In this document: positions 44,701 through 55,016 of the stretch, piece by piece
Numbering within the stretch: the stretch's first letter is position 1
Layout: the number at the start of each line of letters is the position of its first letter
Assembly (NCBI GenBank): GCA_013368325.1
Contig: JAACJK010000219.1
Coordinates: 1,178,001-1,242,000, forward strand
Direction: 5' to 3'
DNA from: Ephemerocybe angulata
Taxonomy: Eukaryota; Basidiomycota; Agaricomycetes; Agaricales; Psathyrellaceae
Length of the DNA stretch: 64,000 bases
Translations under genes and position numbers: made by a program
The notes under the pieces: model-generated
Told to the model about the DNA's origin: nothing
Database searches by the model: none
What the model saw: the letters and a program-made list of their open reading frames with translations, nothing else

Positions 44701-45408
44701 ATACTGTGTTACGGAATTCATGGTTGCAGATTGAGGTATGTTCTCGGGAGGGGGAGTCGGGGGAACGGATGGGTGGAGAGCGGGAAGGGCAGCGGAAGCG
44801 GAGGCGGAAGAACAATTGCCGGATCCCGCCTTCATGATAACAATGGACGCTCCTGGTTTAGCCGAAGAAATTTTCGCCTTGTTGCTCTCGCTAGAGCTTG
44901 GGCGGGCTTGAGGGAGATTGTCGCGAGGAGTGATATATCCCTGCCCATTCGATGTCGATCCCGACTGAGGCCGCGAAATTAAGGGCGAAGCGACAGAAGA
45001 TGCCTGTGCTTCTTTTGGCCCTGGATTGGCACCGACAGAGGAACTGACATCATCTCCGTTGACGTACATATCGTCCAACGCAGAGCTGGCGTCGGGCGCT
45101 AGAGCTTCGAGCAAGCGGTTTCTCCTGCTGGGTAGCTGCTGACCCGGGGTAGAGTCGTATTCATGCTCGGAGGGCCTGAAAAGCTGTTCTTCAAGATCGG
45201 GAGATGGCGAAGGGGAGAGCTGGCACCGTCTGTCGCCATTCTGGTGGCCAGTCGCGTCCTCAAGGCGCTTCAGTAGGCCCGGCTGCTTCCCAATCGTCTG
45301 GAAGGAAAATCCTGATAAGGACGAGGGGTGGGCCGAGTTTGTCGAGAGATGTTGAGAGTTGCTGTTGACGCCAGGTAGACTTCCTTGGTTCATTGAACCT
45401 TGAGCCAT
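41731..45408 (-). CDS. Long RS/RGG low-complexity protein, unknown function
   Basis: A single uninterrupted frame of 1225 residues from ATG 45408. Most of it is disordered Ser/Pro/Ala/Gln sequence. A coiled coil is visible around residues 255-375 (ASQKAVSLAQKCLALAQDAM, IEMERH-like heptads, RRRAEQAEQEALERERARQI). An imperfect tandem repeat (PAADPAPVHPAADPTPAHPA) lies near residue 480. Past residue 900 there is an arginine-serine domain (RLSRSRSRSPIRPG, RRSRSPIPRR, SPRRRSPTPPP), and near the end an RGG/poly-Gly box (RGNRSGRGGRGGRSGGGGGA) and LLDRIGQGRRRR. RS plus RGG content suggests an RNA-linked nuclear protein, by composition only. The nearby 41468-41730 is the shared 3' flank. Confidence 0.82.
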   Translation of the reverse strand: MAQGSMNQGSLPGVNSNSQHLSTNSAHPSSLSGFSFQTIGKQPGLLKRLEDATGHQNGDRRCQLSPSPSPDLEEQLFRPSEHEYDSTPGQQLPSRRNRLLEALAPDASSALDDMYVNGDDVSSSVGANPGPKEAQASSVASPLISRPQSGSTSNGQGYITPRDNLPQARPSSSESNKAKISSAKPGASIVIMKAGSGNCSSASASAALPALHPSVPPTPPPENIPQSATMNSVTQYDSLRNCLAHLQALLDTSAEIDDFTPIRELIQGAKVEFTSVSLASQKAVSLAQKCLALAQDAMSASQESVKVSHSAKMRLESAIQEMERHIETRLEEKKLQRDAFAKQLLALGESIKALEQADRRRAEQAEQEALERERARQIAVNALNQTHHRLPSLTLPSPHNGSSSQGTSSAPVSITPAESKESATMLMLTRAMEEMKGQIATLLKKQAPETHETSPQAAVHPPSQQVASSAAPSSATASQPAADPAPVHPAADPTPAHPAAASRAVAQRTEPVSDPEQIEAELRNKLHKDHKKGIKPSSATPPGSSAPSSVTQPQASHIRRDSQQSRTSSNSTPIKSEFNRGPTKVKIESRDDKVPERVVPPLPTRKPLSSASNMELEYPQMKTSVEPVALKTQPPQIVIPNRNANRSPVKAYVHNNPSSEGSSPVTLHRQGSYPGNLPIVYPEMPTPETSLDSVSNMNIRRGMPLVDVSIKTEPTEGRMPPAPAVQPAGRPPLSVAVHPPIATLSEETSPVDSPTSSISTSATSIRGPNTGKKFKGEGKGKGSQNQNQHRSSTSLSSIAPPPASAQLPPRPPPLQVPVPPVPPTMPTSRAGPATKANSIVVNGRDNSMDLAQASQQAQQAGIQVANPPRQRNNNPTRLGPLNDRGPTLNTNRSYVPPPPGPPRDRTRSPIRRSRDPLPRRGDHYSPQYGSSRRLSRSRSRSPIRPGAPLGRRSRSPIPRRVMMPYRRGSPSRDAPRSPRRRSPTPPPLSAGAGVKRPFSEDKSTASVPPPTRRRLETDNAGAGPSYQHDPPPPPLPLRGGPPTDNRWTEEWSRTADYNGSPSSGSVVSLGSQTSHVADAPAQNPEPQSDNRGPGKLALRLSDADHRNGNGAFAMNHQQNGGNDRGNGNGRDSNPPSQWNSPTMEDTPSLLNRFGNPPANTPQRNAPQSARGNRSGRGGRGGRSGGGGGAGGGGGGSALNNRISSGGAGTSGTSLLDRIGQGRRRR

Positions 45409-46359
45409 GGAGGCAAAAAGAGTTCCTGTGGATGAAAAAAAAGTTAAAAAAGATCAGTCGATGTCCTTACGATATGGTCAGGAGTAAGAGAGATAGCCGC
45501 CTACCGAACCACTGAATGAAGCTTATGCTTGCACGGATGCCGTTGATGCTCGGCTGCAATTAAACCCGCTGAACTGTTCCGCCGTAAATTTGTGCGGCTA
45601 CTGGGCGATTTGAACTCCTGTCGACGAAGCAGTTCAAAGGCACGAAAGCAGCGAAGGAAAGAACGTATAAAATGAGAAGGAAAAAGGAGGAGGGATGCAA
45701 GAGCCTTTGTTTAACGAAAAGTCTCAAAGGCAAAGCAGATCTAGGCAAATCACGCGTTTTGCCCGGATGCATGCCGAAAGTCCGCTCATCAGTGTTGTCG
45801 GGCAACAGCCTCGAGCGCTGACCTCAACCGCCATCTGCGACCAACGAGAGCGACGATACCCCATCTTGGAAGTCCTACGTTTGTGGAAGACTGTTTCTGT
45901 GTTCTTCAAACCTACTTCTGGCCTTCTTGTCGTTCTTTTGAGGAGCCATATGATATTATGCATCTGGCGAAGTGCTGGGCTCCCACTGACCCCACTCAAT
46001 AGCCATGAGGTACTGGCGGTGCCTGTATTTTTCATTCCAGCTTAGCCATTGTCTTCTGGGTGGGAATTGAATTCTGGAAGTTACATCCACAAGTTTCGAT
46101 GTGTCACTGCATTCTGCGTTTCCAGCTTCACCGGGCCATGTGGCGATTGTCCCCTTGACTGCCTTGCCCAGATGCCCGAAAATCGCCCTGCCCGAACCAT
46201 TCTGGGCGTTACTGTTCCCCATGGCTCTCGGTATATAAACTTGGACACTTTACATGAGGCATTGTCCTAATCTCAAGGTTCCCTCCCCTCCTCCCCTGCC
46301 TCCTCCACGTTCTCTACGACTCCCTCCCCCATCGGCCTATCCGGTACAAAGCCTGTACA
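45409..46359. other. Divergent promoter region with TATA element and CT-rich tract
   Basis: No gene seen. On the plus strand TATATAA lies at 46232-46238. A strongly pyrimidine-rich tract covers 46277-46330, just before the ATG of the secreted-protein gene at 46360. This TATA plus CT-rich arrangement is typical of strongly expressed fungal genes. Confidence 0.55.
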
Positions 46360-47396
46360 ATGCGCTTCACATTCCCTGCAATCATCTCTGTCTTCCTTTC
46401 TTTTCCATTCGTTCTGGGGGCACCCACCCTTTTCAAGAGGGAAAACGTCGACTATTTTGACCCTCGTAAGGGAGGAGGGTCCCTCCTCAACCAATCCGGA
46501 GGGCCGGGGTTGGGGGAGCCACTGAATGTATGTGCTAAAACCCGAAATTAATCACAGCCTTACCGACATGCACAGGTTATCATCTCAGGCAAGAGCTCCT
46601 CGGGTGTCCTTACGGCTTCAGGGTTTCTCAACTATGTTCGTGCCGTCGGATAGTACGTGTTTTGAGTCGAACAGGTTGCACACAACTCACAATGAGGCTT
46701 GTTGTAGCTCCGTCGAGTGTTTCGGCCAACACCAAGGTGCCCGCCAGCCAGCTAATCTAGGCGACGGGAACGGTCCAAGGGATGAGAGGGTAGGTCAGCG
46801 TGTTTCTTATCGTGCTGCACCGACTCACCCAGCACGGCTGCCGCTCCACGAAGGAAGTCCTCCGGGAACATTTCGGAATTCCCGGCCTTGGTACATGCCT
46901 CGAGAGTCTCGTTGGAGGAAACCATCTACGGTAAGCTCCCCTTTTCACACAGGAAGAACCAAGAGAACCTTGACTGACGAGGCTTCCTAGCACCTATCGC
47001 CAGGACGGCCCAAGTGCCAATAGTGGCGCACTCTTCCTTGCGTAAGTCCATGTGCTTTCTCGACTTCTAATGATGATTGACCTTGGGCTCGCAGTGTCTC
47101 CCAAGAAAAAGACCTCACGGATCACCACGACATTGTTCCAGATGGTTATAACATTGGTAGGGACCGCTTCGTGAACGCTGCGGTCGGCAAAAAGAGGTTC
47201 CTGTGGACGGAGTACACCACCACAGTCCAGGACGTTCCTGGCTTACTCACTCTGGGATCCGAAGGCGTCAATCACGGTAAGCTGTGCCATTGCCGGCACC
47301 TCGTGTATCAGGGCGCTAACAGAACCTGTTGCAGGTATATCTCAAGATGGTATCGTGAAGCTCTTGACGGTAACATCAAAGTTCAAGCTCTTCTAA
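46360..47396 (+). CDS. Small secreted protein with signal peptide, unknown function
   Basis: Seven exons (46360-46527, 46576-46652, 46708-46789, 46833-46930, 46991-47041, 47095-47276, 47335-47396) give 239 residues in frame. The N-terminus MRFTFPAIISVFLSFPFVLG is a clear signal peptide, and FKR a few residues later is a Kex2-type site. The mature part has motifs such as VIISGKSSSGVLTASGFLNY, GARQPANLGDGNG, GTCLESLVGGNH, YRQDGPSANSGALFLAVSQE, HHDIVPDGYNIGRD and GSEGVNHGISQDGIVKLL. I recall similar secreted basidiomycete proteins without known activity, which is not proof of family. No transmembrane segment or GPI signal is seen. TATA box 122 bases upstream. Confidence 0.8.
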
Positions 47397-47533
47397 AGGG
47401 TTCTGGCAGACCGTTTCTACTGGTCTTGGCAACTTTACGACATTCACGACTGTACTTATTCATTCATTATTTGTTGTACAATTCTCTCGGGCGGAACATA
47501 TACCCATACCCCAAATGCACCTTGACATCTCAG

Positions 47534-48181
47534 TCATGTTCGTGTTATACCCTGATTCAAAACCGACCCTGCATGCGGAGTCAGGTCAGCCGCCTGAACA
47601 CCCTTCACCCGACCCTCAGCGTCCGCACCAATGACTTTATCCTCCTGTTGCTCATAGTAAAACTTGAAGCACTTGTCGTGCCACTGTTCTCGGTTCTGCA
47701 GTGTGATGTCCTCGCTGTCTTCAGTTGTCTCGCGGCGAATGACCTCCATGAACATGCTGCACCCTTTGCACGTCGTGTACGGGTTACGTGCAGAGGCGCG
47801 TTTCCCCGCGGATCGGACGGGGACTTCGACTGTCGGCGCGTCCGAGTCAGGTGTAGCTATGATCAAGGTAGGAGTGTGAGGACTGGCATGCCACGTCGTA
47901 TCACAGTGAGGAATCACTTGCCGTGTAGTACCATGGCGACTTTTGTTTACACTCGTACCAGGGGTTTGCTGTGTTGATAGTTGACTCGTATCTGAAGTTG
48001 CGTCATTGTCAGAGCCAGAGAATGAATAGAAAATGCTTGGTGGCTTACCTTCAACGGAGGACGTGTCAATGAAAGAAACAAGAGTGGTTGAAACAATGCG
48101 TTCTACGCGAGGGGTCTCCCGAGTGACACTTTTAAATAGTACTCGGGATCGCGAATCGGATGTCTCACACAAGTACGTCAC
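47534..48181 (-). CDS. Small protein with C-x2-C ... H-x2-C motif (start uncertain)
   Basis: The frame is open for 215 codons but begins with GTG at 48181, so the true start is probably in an unidentified upstream exon. Inside lies a plausible intron of 57 bases (48048-47992: GTAAGC donor, CTGAC branch-like motif, TTCAG acceptor) that keeps frame whether or not it is removed. The spliced part is 196 residues. Near the C-terminus are CKGCSMFM and, after 26 residues, HDKCFKFYYEQQ: a C-x2-C-x26-H-x2-C spacing like half of a LIM-type zinc site but longer. The rest is Ser/Thr-rich. Function unknown. Convergent with the secreted-protein gene, 138 bases apart. Confidence 0.45.
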   Translation of the reverse strand: MTYLCETSDSRSRVLFKSVTRETPRVERIVSTTLVSFIDTSSVEGKPPSIFYSFSGSDNDATSDTSQLSTQQTPGTSVNKSRHGTTRQVIPHCDTTWHASPHTPTLIIATPDSDAPTVEVPVRSAGKRASARNPYTTCKGCSMFMEVIRRETTEDSEDITLQNREQWHDKCFKFYYEQQEDKVIGADAEGRVKGVQAADLTPHAGSVLNQGITRT

Positions 48182-50603
48182 TTCTTAGACGTCTAGCCGC
48201 CAAGTTCATTCAACTGACTGCCCTATTTAAATTCCACCAGGTGTCCGGATGCATCAAGAAACAGGTCAAGGAGGGAAGGTCGATGCCCTTTAGGCGCGCG
48301 TCGACTTCGTACTTGCTTCGGCTAGCGCTGAGAAGGAAGTTAATAAGCGTCTGGAGTATACGATTTACCTAACGAGTCCAGATTTGCGCAGATCGCTCTT
48401 GTAAATTCCACGCGCACTACATTTAAATCGTAACGGCTGCCATTCAGCTTCTAACTGCGAAGAATATTGTCGATAATCATGTTGTGTGAGGACCTGGACC
48501 GCAGCCATACCGACGCCTCTCCCTCCCCACGTCATGGGGCTCTCTTGAGGACTCTATACATCTTACCCCCTGATGGCCATTCTGCAAGGCAAGAACAGCT
48601 CACCACTATCCCCTGCTATCTAATAATTGTGCTAGTTGAAGGGGAGATCCCGACCAGACGCTACCGCAGTATTCAAGTACAGATGGGCATTGTTTCTCGT
48701 TGAGGTGTGCTTAAGCCAAAGGGAGTGGACTGTCGGTAGCTCTGTAGCAACGAGGATGTCTGCCGCGTGCATGTTAACCCCAAGAGAGACTGTTGCCGGC
48801 AGCGGCCACTGGGGAAGCGCTAAAGAATTCCGACCCTCCAGTTAAGCGCCCGTGGGTACAAGAGCATTACGTAATGCCATTGGGCCCCTATTTTCCTGCT
48901 GATGCGCCCAATCCCTCCCAGAGTCCTCAGTCTGGGAGGATTGGGCGCATCAGAAGGACCCAGAGGGTGTAGAACGGCCATATCGTGGTTCTAAACGCGT
49001 TGCAACGAGACTTCAAAGCTTCAGTTCTTCTTTGACAGCGGTGGTCGCTATCTCTGTCCATCTGCCCGAGTCTCGAGAAGACCCCAAGGTTTAACGTACA
49101 CAGCCAAAGAAGATCACGAACCCAGAACGTTGAGAACGTTGCGAGAACGATGGTATCAAGTCCGTTCCTTGAAGTTGTCCGCAGTAAGTTTTCTGATACG
49201 ATAGTGGATGTCATGCTGCTGGCCTTGGCGTAAGACCGGTAGGGCTATCAGGGAGCGGGTCCCTTGAATTTCGCCCTCGAGTCTTGCAACGAGGCTGCTA
49301 CACCCACATGTCTGCGGGTCATGGGAGACAAGACGTGCGGTTGAGAAAATTATCGATTGGAGTTGCTTTCTAGAATCTTCGGCTGGAGAATGAGTTGAAA
49401 CAAATGAACCTGCAGGCAATGCAGGTGCTCGCCTCACGCTGACCATGCATCGCCTGTGCATCGCACACGAATGGACCGATTTCCGTAGAATTTATCATTC
49501 AGGACCCGCCTTTCTTACATACATACATACGGGTTTGCTGGCGGGTGTTTCGTCAGTGCACCCGGAATGTTCAGGGACGATGTAGTGTGTGTGGGATGCC
49601 GTCAGTAACGCGCGCTAAATTGCAGTTTGTTCGGTCTAAGCGAAGAAGAAAGGAACAAGAAAGGAAAGGTACTTAGCGAGTCCCGGTTACTAGCGGTCGG
49701 TACGAGGAGGCAAACAGGAAGATGTAAGAGCCCTACTTCAACGGAGCTTCGGGGTTCATGTACGTACATTGTTGAATGGAAGAAAAGAATAGGCTCGCGG
49801 CAACCATCGACAGGGTGGATGTATCCGGAATCCGGCGGGCTGTGAGGTCAGTGGCGAAGGAGCGGGAAGCTTTTTTTCGTTTTTTTTGAATTGCATGCCG
49901 TACGCGAACACCCATGGGGTACGGTGCGCCAGCTCCGTTCCTTTGCCTCGATGATCTTGGAGGCCGCTTGGAAGGAGCTTGGATGGAGCTTGGAGACTCT
50001 AGTCTCTCGTGGTGCGATAAGCAACCGAACATCGGTGGGGTAACTTTTGAGCTTATTGCTAGGATACTGTACTCTATTGGATCCTCAGCGCATCAAGGGC
50101 CCTTTCCAATGAGCGTTAGATTCGGAGCGGAGGCTGCATGATATTTTTGCAATTTCAATGGGCGTACCTCAATGATGATGTCGGACGGTATAGGTATAGT
50201 AAGTAAATAGCGGCGCGCGCCGGACGAGCATCGCTGGAAAAGAGGCCCTAGAACACAGACAACGTGCAGAGATATGCCAGATGTAGAGGTTTCTTCCAGC
50301 AGTATCTTCATCGATAATCGAGTTCTCGAAGAAAGGTGCCAGACGAGAGAGGAAGGAGGCAGGTTGTGGGCGTGTGATGGGGTGCGGTGTGACAAAGCAG
50401 TGTGAATGTAGATCTGACCACGGTCTTTTTTGGGCCTTTCTCTCATCGTTGAATAGATCTCATTAGCCTCCCCATTCCTTGGCTCAGGGTTCTTGGCCAT
50501 AAATACTGCCCGTCATGATTGGGAGGCACCCTATCCAGTCCTCGCCCCACCCTTCCTACATCCATAGTCAGTCCCACCTTTTTTGTTAACAGGAGGGTCA
50601 AAG
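48182..50603. other. Gene-poor stretch
   Basis: Over 2.4 kb without a supportable gene. Visible are ATTTAAAT boxes near 48227 and 48421, the hairpin at 48899-48953, a short TACA/CATA tetranucleotide run near 49515, and two T-runs at about 49870-49888. Together with the small genes on either side it makes an island poor in conserved genes. Confidence 0.5.
48899..48953. repeat. Near-perfect inverted repeat (23-bp stem, 8-base loop)
   Basis: The left arm begins CTGATGCGCCCAATCC at 48899 and ends CTCCCAGA at 48922. The right arm 48931-48953 (TCTGGGAGGATTGG then GCGCATCAG) is its reverse complement except for one extra C in the left arm. The 8-base loop is GTCCTCAG. The arms stop sharply at both ends. 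No transposase or target-site duplication was recognised next to it. Confidence 0.8.
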
Positions 50604-51537
50604 ATGCTCACAAACCTTCCTGAACAGCGTGTCCAAGGGTTTCTGACCATCCACGAAGACAATATGAGGCCTCTAGCAACCAACGAAGAACTCTACCTCT
50701 CCCTCTCAAAGCTTGCAGCAGCTAGCGAAATGTCCTCTGGCCTTATCAACCTTGACCCAAAGTGCGTTGCTGTGCTGAGCCCATGACCAGACACGCGGAA
50801 AGGTTATCTGACTGCGTGGAATTAGGACAAGGTCGAAGATAGTAATTCGTCCAAGAACGAAAGTGTATGCCCAAAATGTGAAGACAAGAGCCCTCTCACA
50901 TGGACAACAGCAACACAAGCTAGCTTGTTTCACGTCGGTGTATGCCGACAGTGATACGTCGGTGTCCAATGAGACTACTCCTTCTCCAACGCCTCCAACC
51001 GCCCTGCCCAGGTCGCTAGTAGCTGCTAATACCCCCCGAGCGGCTGCGGCGTTTCCTCAACGCATTCCCCTCTCTGCAGCGGCCAAGGCGGTAGCAGATC
51101 CACCCAACTCGTCTTCAATGCCGCGCGCCAGAACATCGCGCGTGATAGACGACGCGTTCTTCTCTGCTTCCAAGAGCAAGAAGAAAGCATCGGCCTCTAG
51201 GGTCATCAGTGGTGTTCTCGAAGGGCGCATCGAGAAACGCAGGACGTTATCCAAGACTTCGGTCTTCATTCCACGCAGTGTGGAGCCTATTGCGAGACAG
51301 AAGGCGGTTGCAAAGCCCCAAGCTGTCGCACCCATCCGCGCGCCTATCATCACTGAAGCGCTCGCCGAGAAACAACCCTCGCCAACCTTAAAGTCCAAAC
51401 CCATTAAACCCATTCCGCCACTCAAGAAGAGCGCACCGGAAACTTGCGAATGTATCGCTGTATCTGGCGTTGAGTGCCACTTTTGTCGGATCCTGCGGCT
51501 CCAACAGAGGCAAGCAATCTCCCTTTACCATACCTGA
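50604..51537 (+). CDS. Unknown basic protein with C-terminal CxC/CxxC cluster
   Basis: Two exons (50604-50761 and 50826-51537) give 289 residues. ATG 50604 is chosen as the first true ATG of the open frame. The first ~60 residues look folded (LTNLPEQRVQGFLTIHEDN, NEELYLSLSKLAAASEM). The rest is basic and Ala/Pro/Ser-rich with Lys-Arg patches (SASKSKKKASASR, GRIEKRRTLSK). It ends with a possible metal-binding cluster CECIAVSGVECHFCRILRLQ. I do not recognise it. A nuclear location is suggested only by the basic patches. The following 51538-52070 shows no gene. Confidence 0.65.
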
Positions 51538-52070
51538 AAAGATCTAACTGACTTCCATTCATCTAGTTTTTCAACCATTGTTGTCCAGTACCGCGATAAA
51601 TGGGGGGCTGAGGCTGCACCATTCATCCCTGCATAATTTCCTCAGAAATGTTGACTCCCTTCCCCTTTCCCTTTCCTCAGCCTCAACTTACCTCCCTCGC
51701 GTTCCCTCATGTGGAGGGGCGAGACTGCTCTGCGCCAGTGCGGTCGAGCCGTCTCGCCCCTCCTCCTCTCACGTCTATTGCGTTTGCTCCTTCTGATCAC
51801 TTCTCGTACTGTACCATCCATAATTTATATACGCTATCCTGTTGTGCTTTAAAATGTAACCCTGTATATCACTGTGTACCCTCGAATTGGCACAATACCA
51901 GACAATACCCCGTCCACCTCTGAACTAAAGCAGCGGGAGCAAATTGCATCATCGCATCACTGGCGATCCGCATCGAGAAGGATTCACACTGCCGCCGCGA
52001 GCACGCACCTTGGTGCCGACCACCAGGTTCAACCCTGCACCAGCCTTCCCTACAGCCCGCTGGCTCAACC

Positions 52071-54804
52071 ATGGCTGCGCTCACGAAGTGCGGGCGTCGC
52101 AGCCTCCTCTCGCTGCGGAACCAGGGCTCCATATCCAAAATCGACGCGTTCGACCGCTACAGCGTCATCCGAAATTTTTTCAGGCAGCAGCACACGACGT
52201 CGACGACAGCAACCGGGCCAAAGCTCCAGGTGCAACGATGGCAGGGGCGTACGGGGGACATGTGGAGGTGGAAAGTGGGGATTCAGAATGGGAGTGCAAG
52301 TGCCAGGGCTGTTGGGGTTGGGGTGTTTGGAGCCGGAGGGAAGATGAGCATTCGCGGGATTCAGTGCTCGTGTGAGCGAAGGCACGCAACGGGTTCCGGG
52401 GGTAACCAGCAGCATCCTCCACAAAATGGGAAGCAGGGTTCGACAACACCGACAACCGGGCCTGGAGGCGAGAAGGAGCTGCAGAAGGAAGAGTCTCCAC
52501 CTCCGGCACCACCACCCCCGCGCGCGTACAACCTCGAGGACTATTCGCATTTCTTCAGGCGTCTAGCGTTGTCGCTTCCACATCCGCATCGGCCGACGAG
52601 GGACGACTTTCTGAACGTTGCGACGGGGTTCTGGGAGCGGTTGAGAGTGAGGTTCAAGTGGTTTACTATCAAGTCGTTCCGCAAGTTCAATGCGGACGAT
52701 ATCTCGGCGTTCGTGACATGGTTCCTGATGAGCCAGACGTTATGGATATTCGTCGGGACGTGAGTGTGTTCAATCGTATCTGTGGTTCGCCTGGCTGAAT
52801 ATATATACTCCAGAACGACGTTTTTCTCTGTCATCTTCGCAATAACGAACAGTCTGCGCCTTCAACGTGGGTTTCCGTGACGCATAAACCGCCCTCATAC
52901 TGACTTTGTCATTGCAGACTACATTGCGCGCGCTATTAGTGACTACCTGACCTCCGAGACTGGTGTCACCATCATCTTCGAGTCCGCCATCGTGCCCAAA
53001 TGGAAAGACTCGCGCATTTCCTTCAAGAACGTATACGTCTCGCGGCGGCCTTCCTCGGAGCCCCACCCCAACACACTCCGACATGAGCACCTCGCCGGCG
53101 TCGGTTACGACGTGAGCAACCATCCCGCCTTCCACCGGGTGGGCGAAGACGACTTCGACTCAGAAGAAGATCTGCTGGTTGAGGGGAAGGCGCTGAAGGT
53201 GGAGGAGGAGGACACGAATTACACTATGTTTGATTTGACGATTGATTCGGTGGACGTGACCCTTTCGCTTTGGAGGTGGTTCGATGGGAGGGGGCTTGTG
53301 GAGGACGCGGTCGTTAAAGGCGTCCGTGGAGTGATTGGTTCGTCTCCTACTCTTTCCACATCCTGCGTTCCGTTGACCTCCCTCTGTAGACCGACGAAAC
53401 GTGTTTTGGGACCCCGATAATCCGCTCGACCCAGCTGCCTTCCGAAGACAGTATCAAACGGGTGACTTTGAACTTGAAAAGCTGCAGTTGGAAGACGTTC
53501 TTGTCACGGTGTACCAGCCTTGCGACTTCCGGCCGTATACTGCGTCCATCTTCCGGGCCGACATACACACGTTCCGCAAGCGATGGATCTTCTATGACTT
53601 CCTGCGCGCCGAGAATGTGGTAGGGCAGTTTGACAACTGCCTTTTCAGTTTGCATCGACCCCAGAGCATTGGAAGGACGACGGAAAAGGATAGGGAGGAC
53701 GGAGATTGGGGGATCATGGTATGTTCCCTTTCACTCGTCTTCTTTCTTGTGCCTTCTTTCTCGACCTTCTTTCATTTAATCTTATGTCCTTTCCTATGTC
53801 ACTTCTCGATTATCGGCGGGAGCTGTGACGAAGGATGAACTGACAAATATGGCATTGACAGTCCCGTATCCGAATCGACGGCGTGAACATCGACCATATT
53901 CAGAACTCGACGACAATGGAAGGCCCTATGTCCTGGATAACCTCCGGCAAGGTCGACGCCGTCCTCGACATCAAATTCCCGCGGGACGGCACTGAGAACG
54001 GGCTGCAGCTTAACGTCATCCTGGAAGAAATTGCAGACGCCATCCACACCTCCTTGGACCCCGACAACAACACGAAGCGGCGCATCCCAGCGAACAGAGA
54101 GCTCGCGAAGCCCCCTCTGAGCAGCCCGAGCCTGGAGTCGCTGTTTGAGCACAAGCAGGATGAGAAGCAGAAGTGTGTTGTGGAGATTGATTTAAGGTTT
54201 AGGGATTTGAAGGCTGCAGTGCCTATCTTCACATCGGATTTGAGTTATGTGAATAACGCGCTCATTAGACCGATCGTTGCTTTCATGAAGTGAGTGATTA
54301 TCAGCTCGGTATTGGGTTGCGGCTGATGTGATTGGATTTCCAGCGCGAATCGGACGCTCGTACCCGTGCATTGTCGGATTGTGAAGGACCTCAGTGACTT
54401 TGATGGCTCTTGGACAGTACGTGCCCTGCTCTTCATCTGTATGGAACTCGCTTATTGACTTGACTTCTCTAGATGTGGGAAAGTACGCAGCGTGTTCCAT
54501 CCTCCTCGCCCCTTCAACATACTGACGGACGATTTATCTAGCTGGCTTGATGGACGAAATCTCCGTTGAAGTCTACGAGGCCCTCGCACACCACGTTTCA
54601 CAAGCAGCCATGAACCGACATCGAATGAAGACAGTCAGCTGGTGGAGCCTCCAAATAACCGCCAATGCCATCCTCGGCGCACTCAAAAACGTCGTTGACC
54701 CCGTTTCTGCGCATCTGAAGGAGGCTTACGCTGCCCGACAGGCGGCGGCGGCGGCGATGTATGATGACGTCTACCTCGCGGAGGCGTCGGAGGCGGCTAT
54801 GTGA
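52071..54804 (+). CDS. MDM31: Mitochondrial inner membrane protein MDM31/MDM32 family
   Basis: Multi-exon, ATG 52071 to TGA 54802-54804. The N-terminus (MAALTKCGRRSLLSLRNQG) is basic and free of acidic residues, as in a mitochondrial presequence. After a ~130-residue linker comes the family core: YNLEDYSHFFRRLALSL, FLNVATGFWERLRVRFKWFT, DDISAFVTWFLMSQTLWIFV (first membrane segment), ISDYLTSETGVTIIFESAIV, PKWKDSRISFKNVYVSRRP, DVTLSLWRWFDGRG, YDFLRAENVVGQFDNCLFSL, NSTTMEGPMSWITSGKVDAV and DLRFRDLKAAVPIFTSDLSY. Yeast Mdm31/32 act in mitochondrial shape, DNA nucleoid placement and phospholipid balance. The C-terminus ends in an Ala-rich helix. Confidence 0.94.
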
Positions 54805-55016
54805 TGGAAGGCCACCTCCTGAACGATTGTTTCTTGGACAATGCTACTATAGATCCACCCCATTGTCGGGCATGCGTCTCGTGGCTCCTTGCTCGGAGCG
54901 GATGAGAGAGTATATAGACTAGAGACAATGGGTAATACAACGACTGGGTTCAAGGGATAGCTAATCTTACTCGAGTACACGAGGAAGCTGTCGAGAAGGT
55001 ATCTACCTGTCTACCT

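Noticed and set aside
45560..45660. tRNA-like T-arm (reverse complement GTTCAAATC near 45610)
   Set aside because: The flanking bases do not pair as a T stem, and no acceptor stem or anticodon arm could be formed.
49156..49461. 101-codon minus-strand frame in the gene-poor stretch
   Set aside because: No recognisable features and composition like random sequence.
49510..49530. Short CATA/TACA run as a microsatellite
   Set aside because: Only about three to four units, too short to matter.
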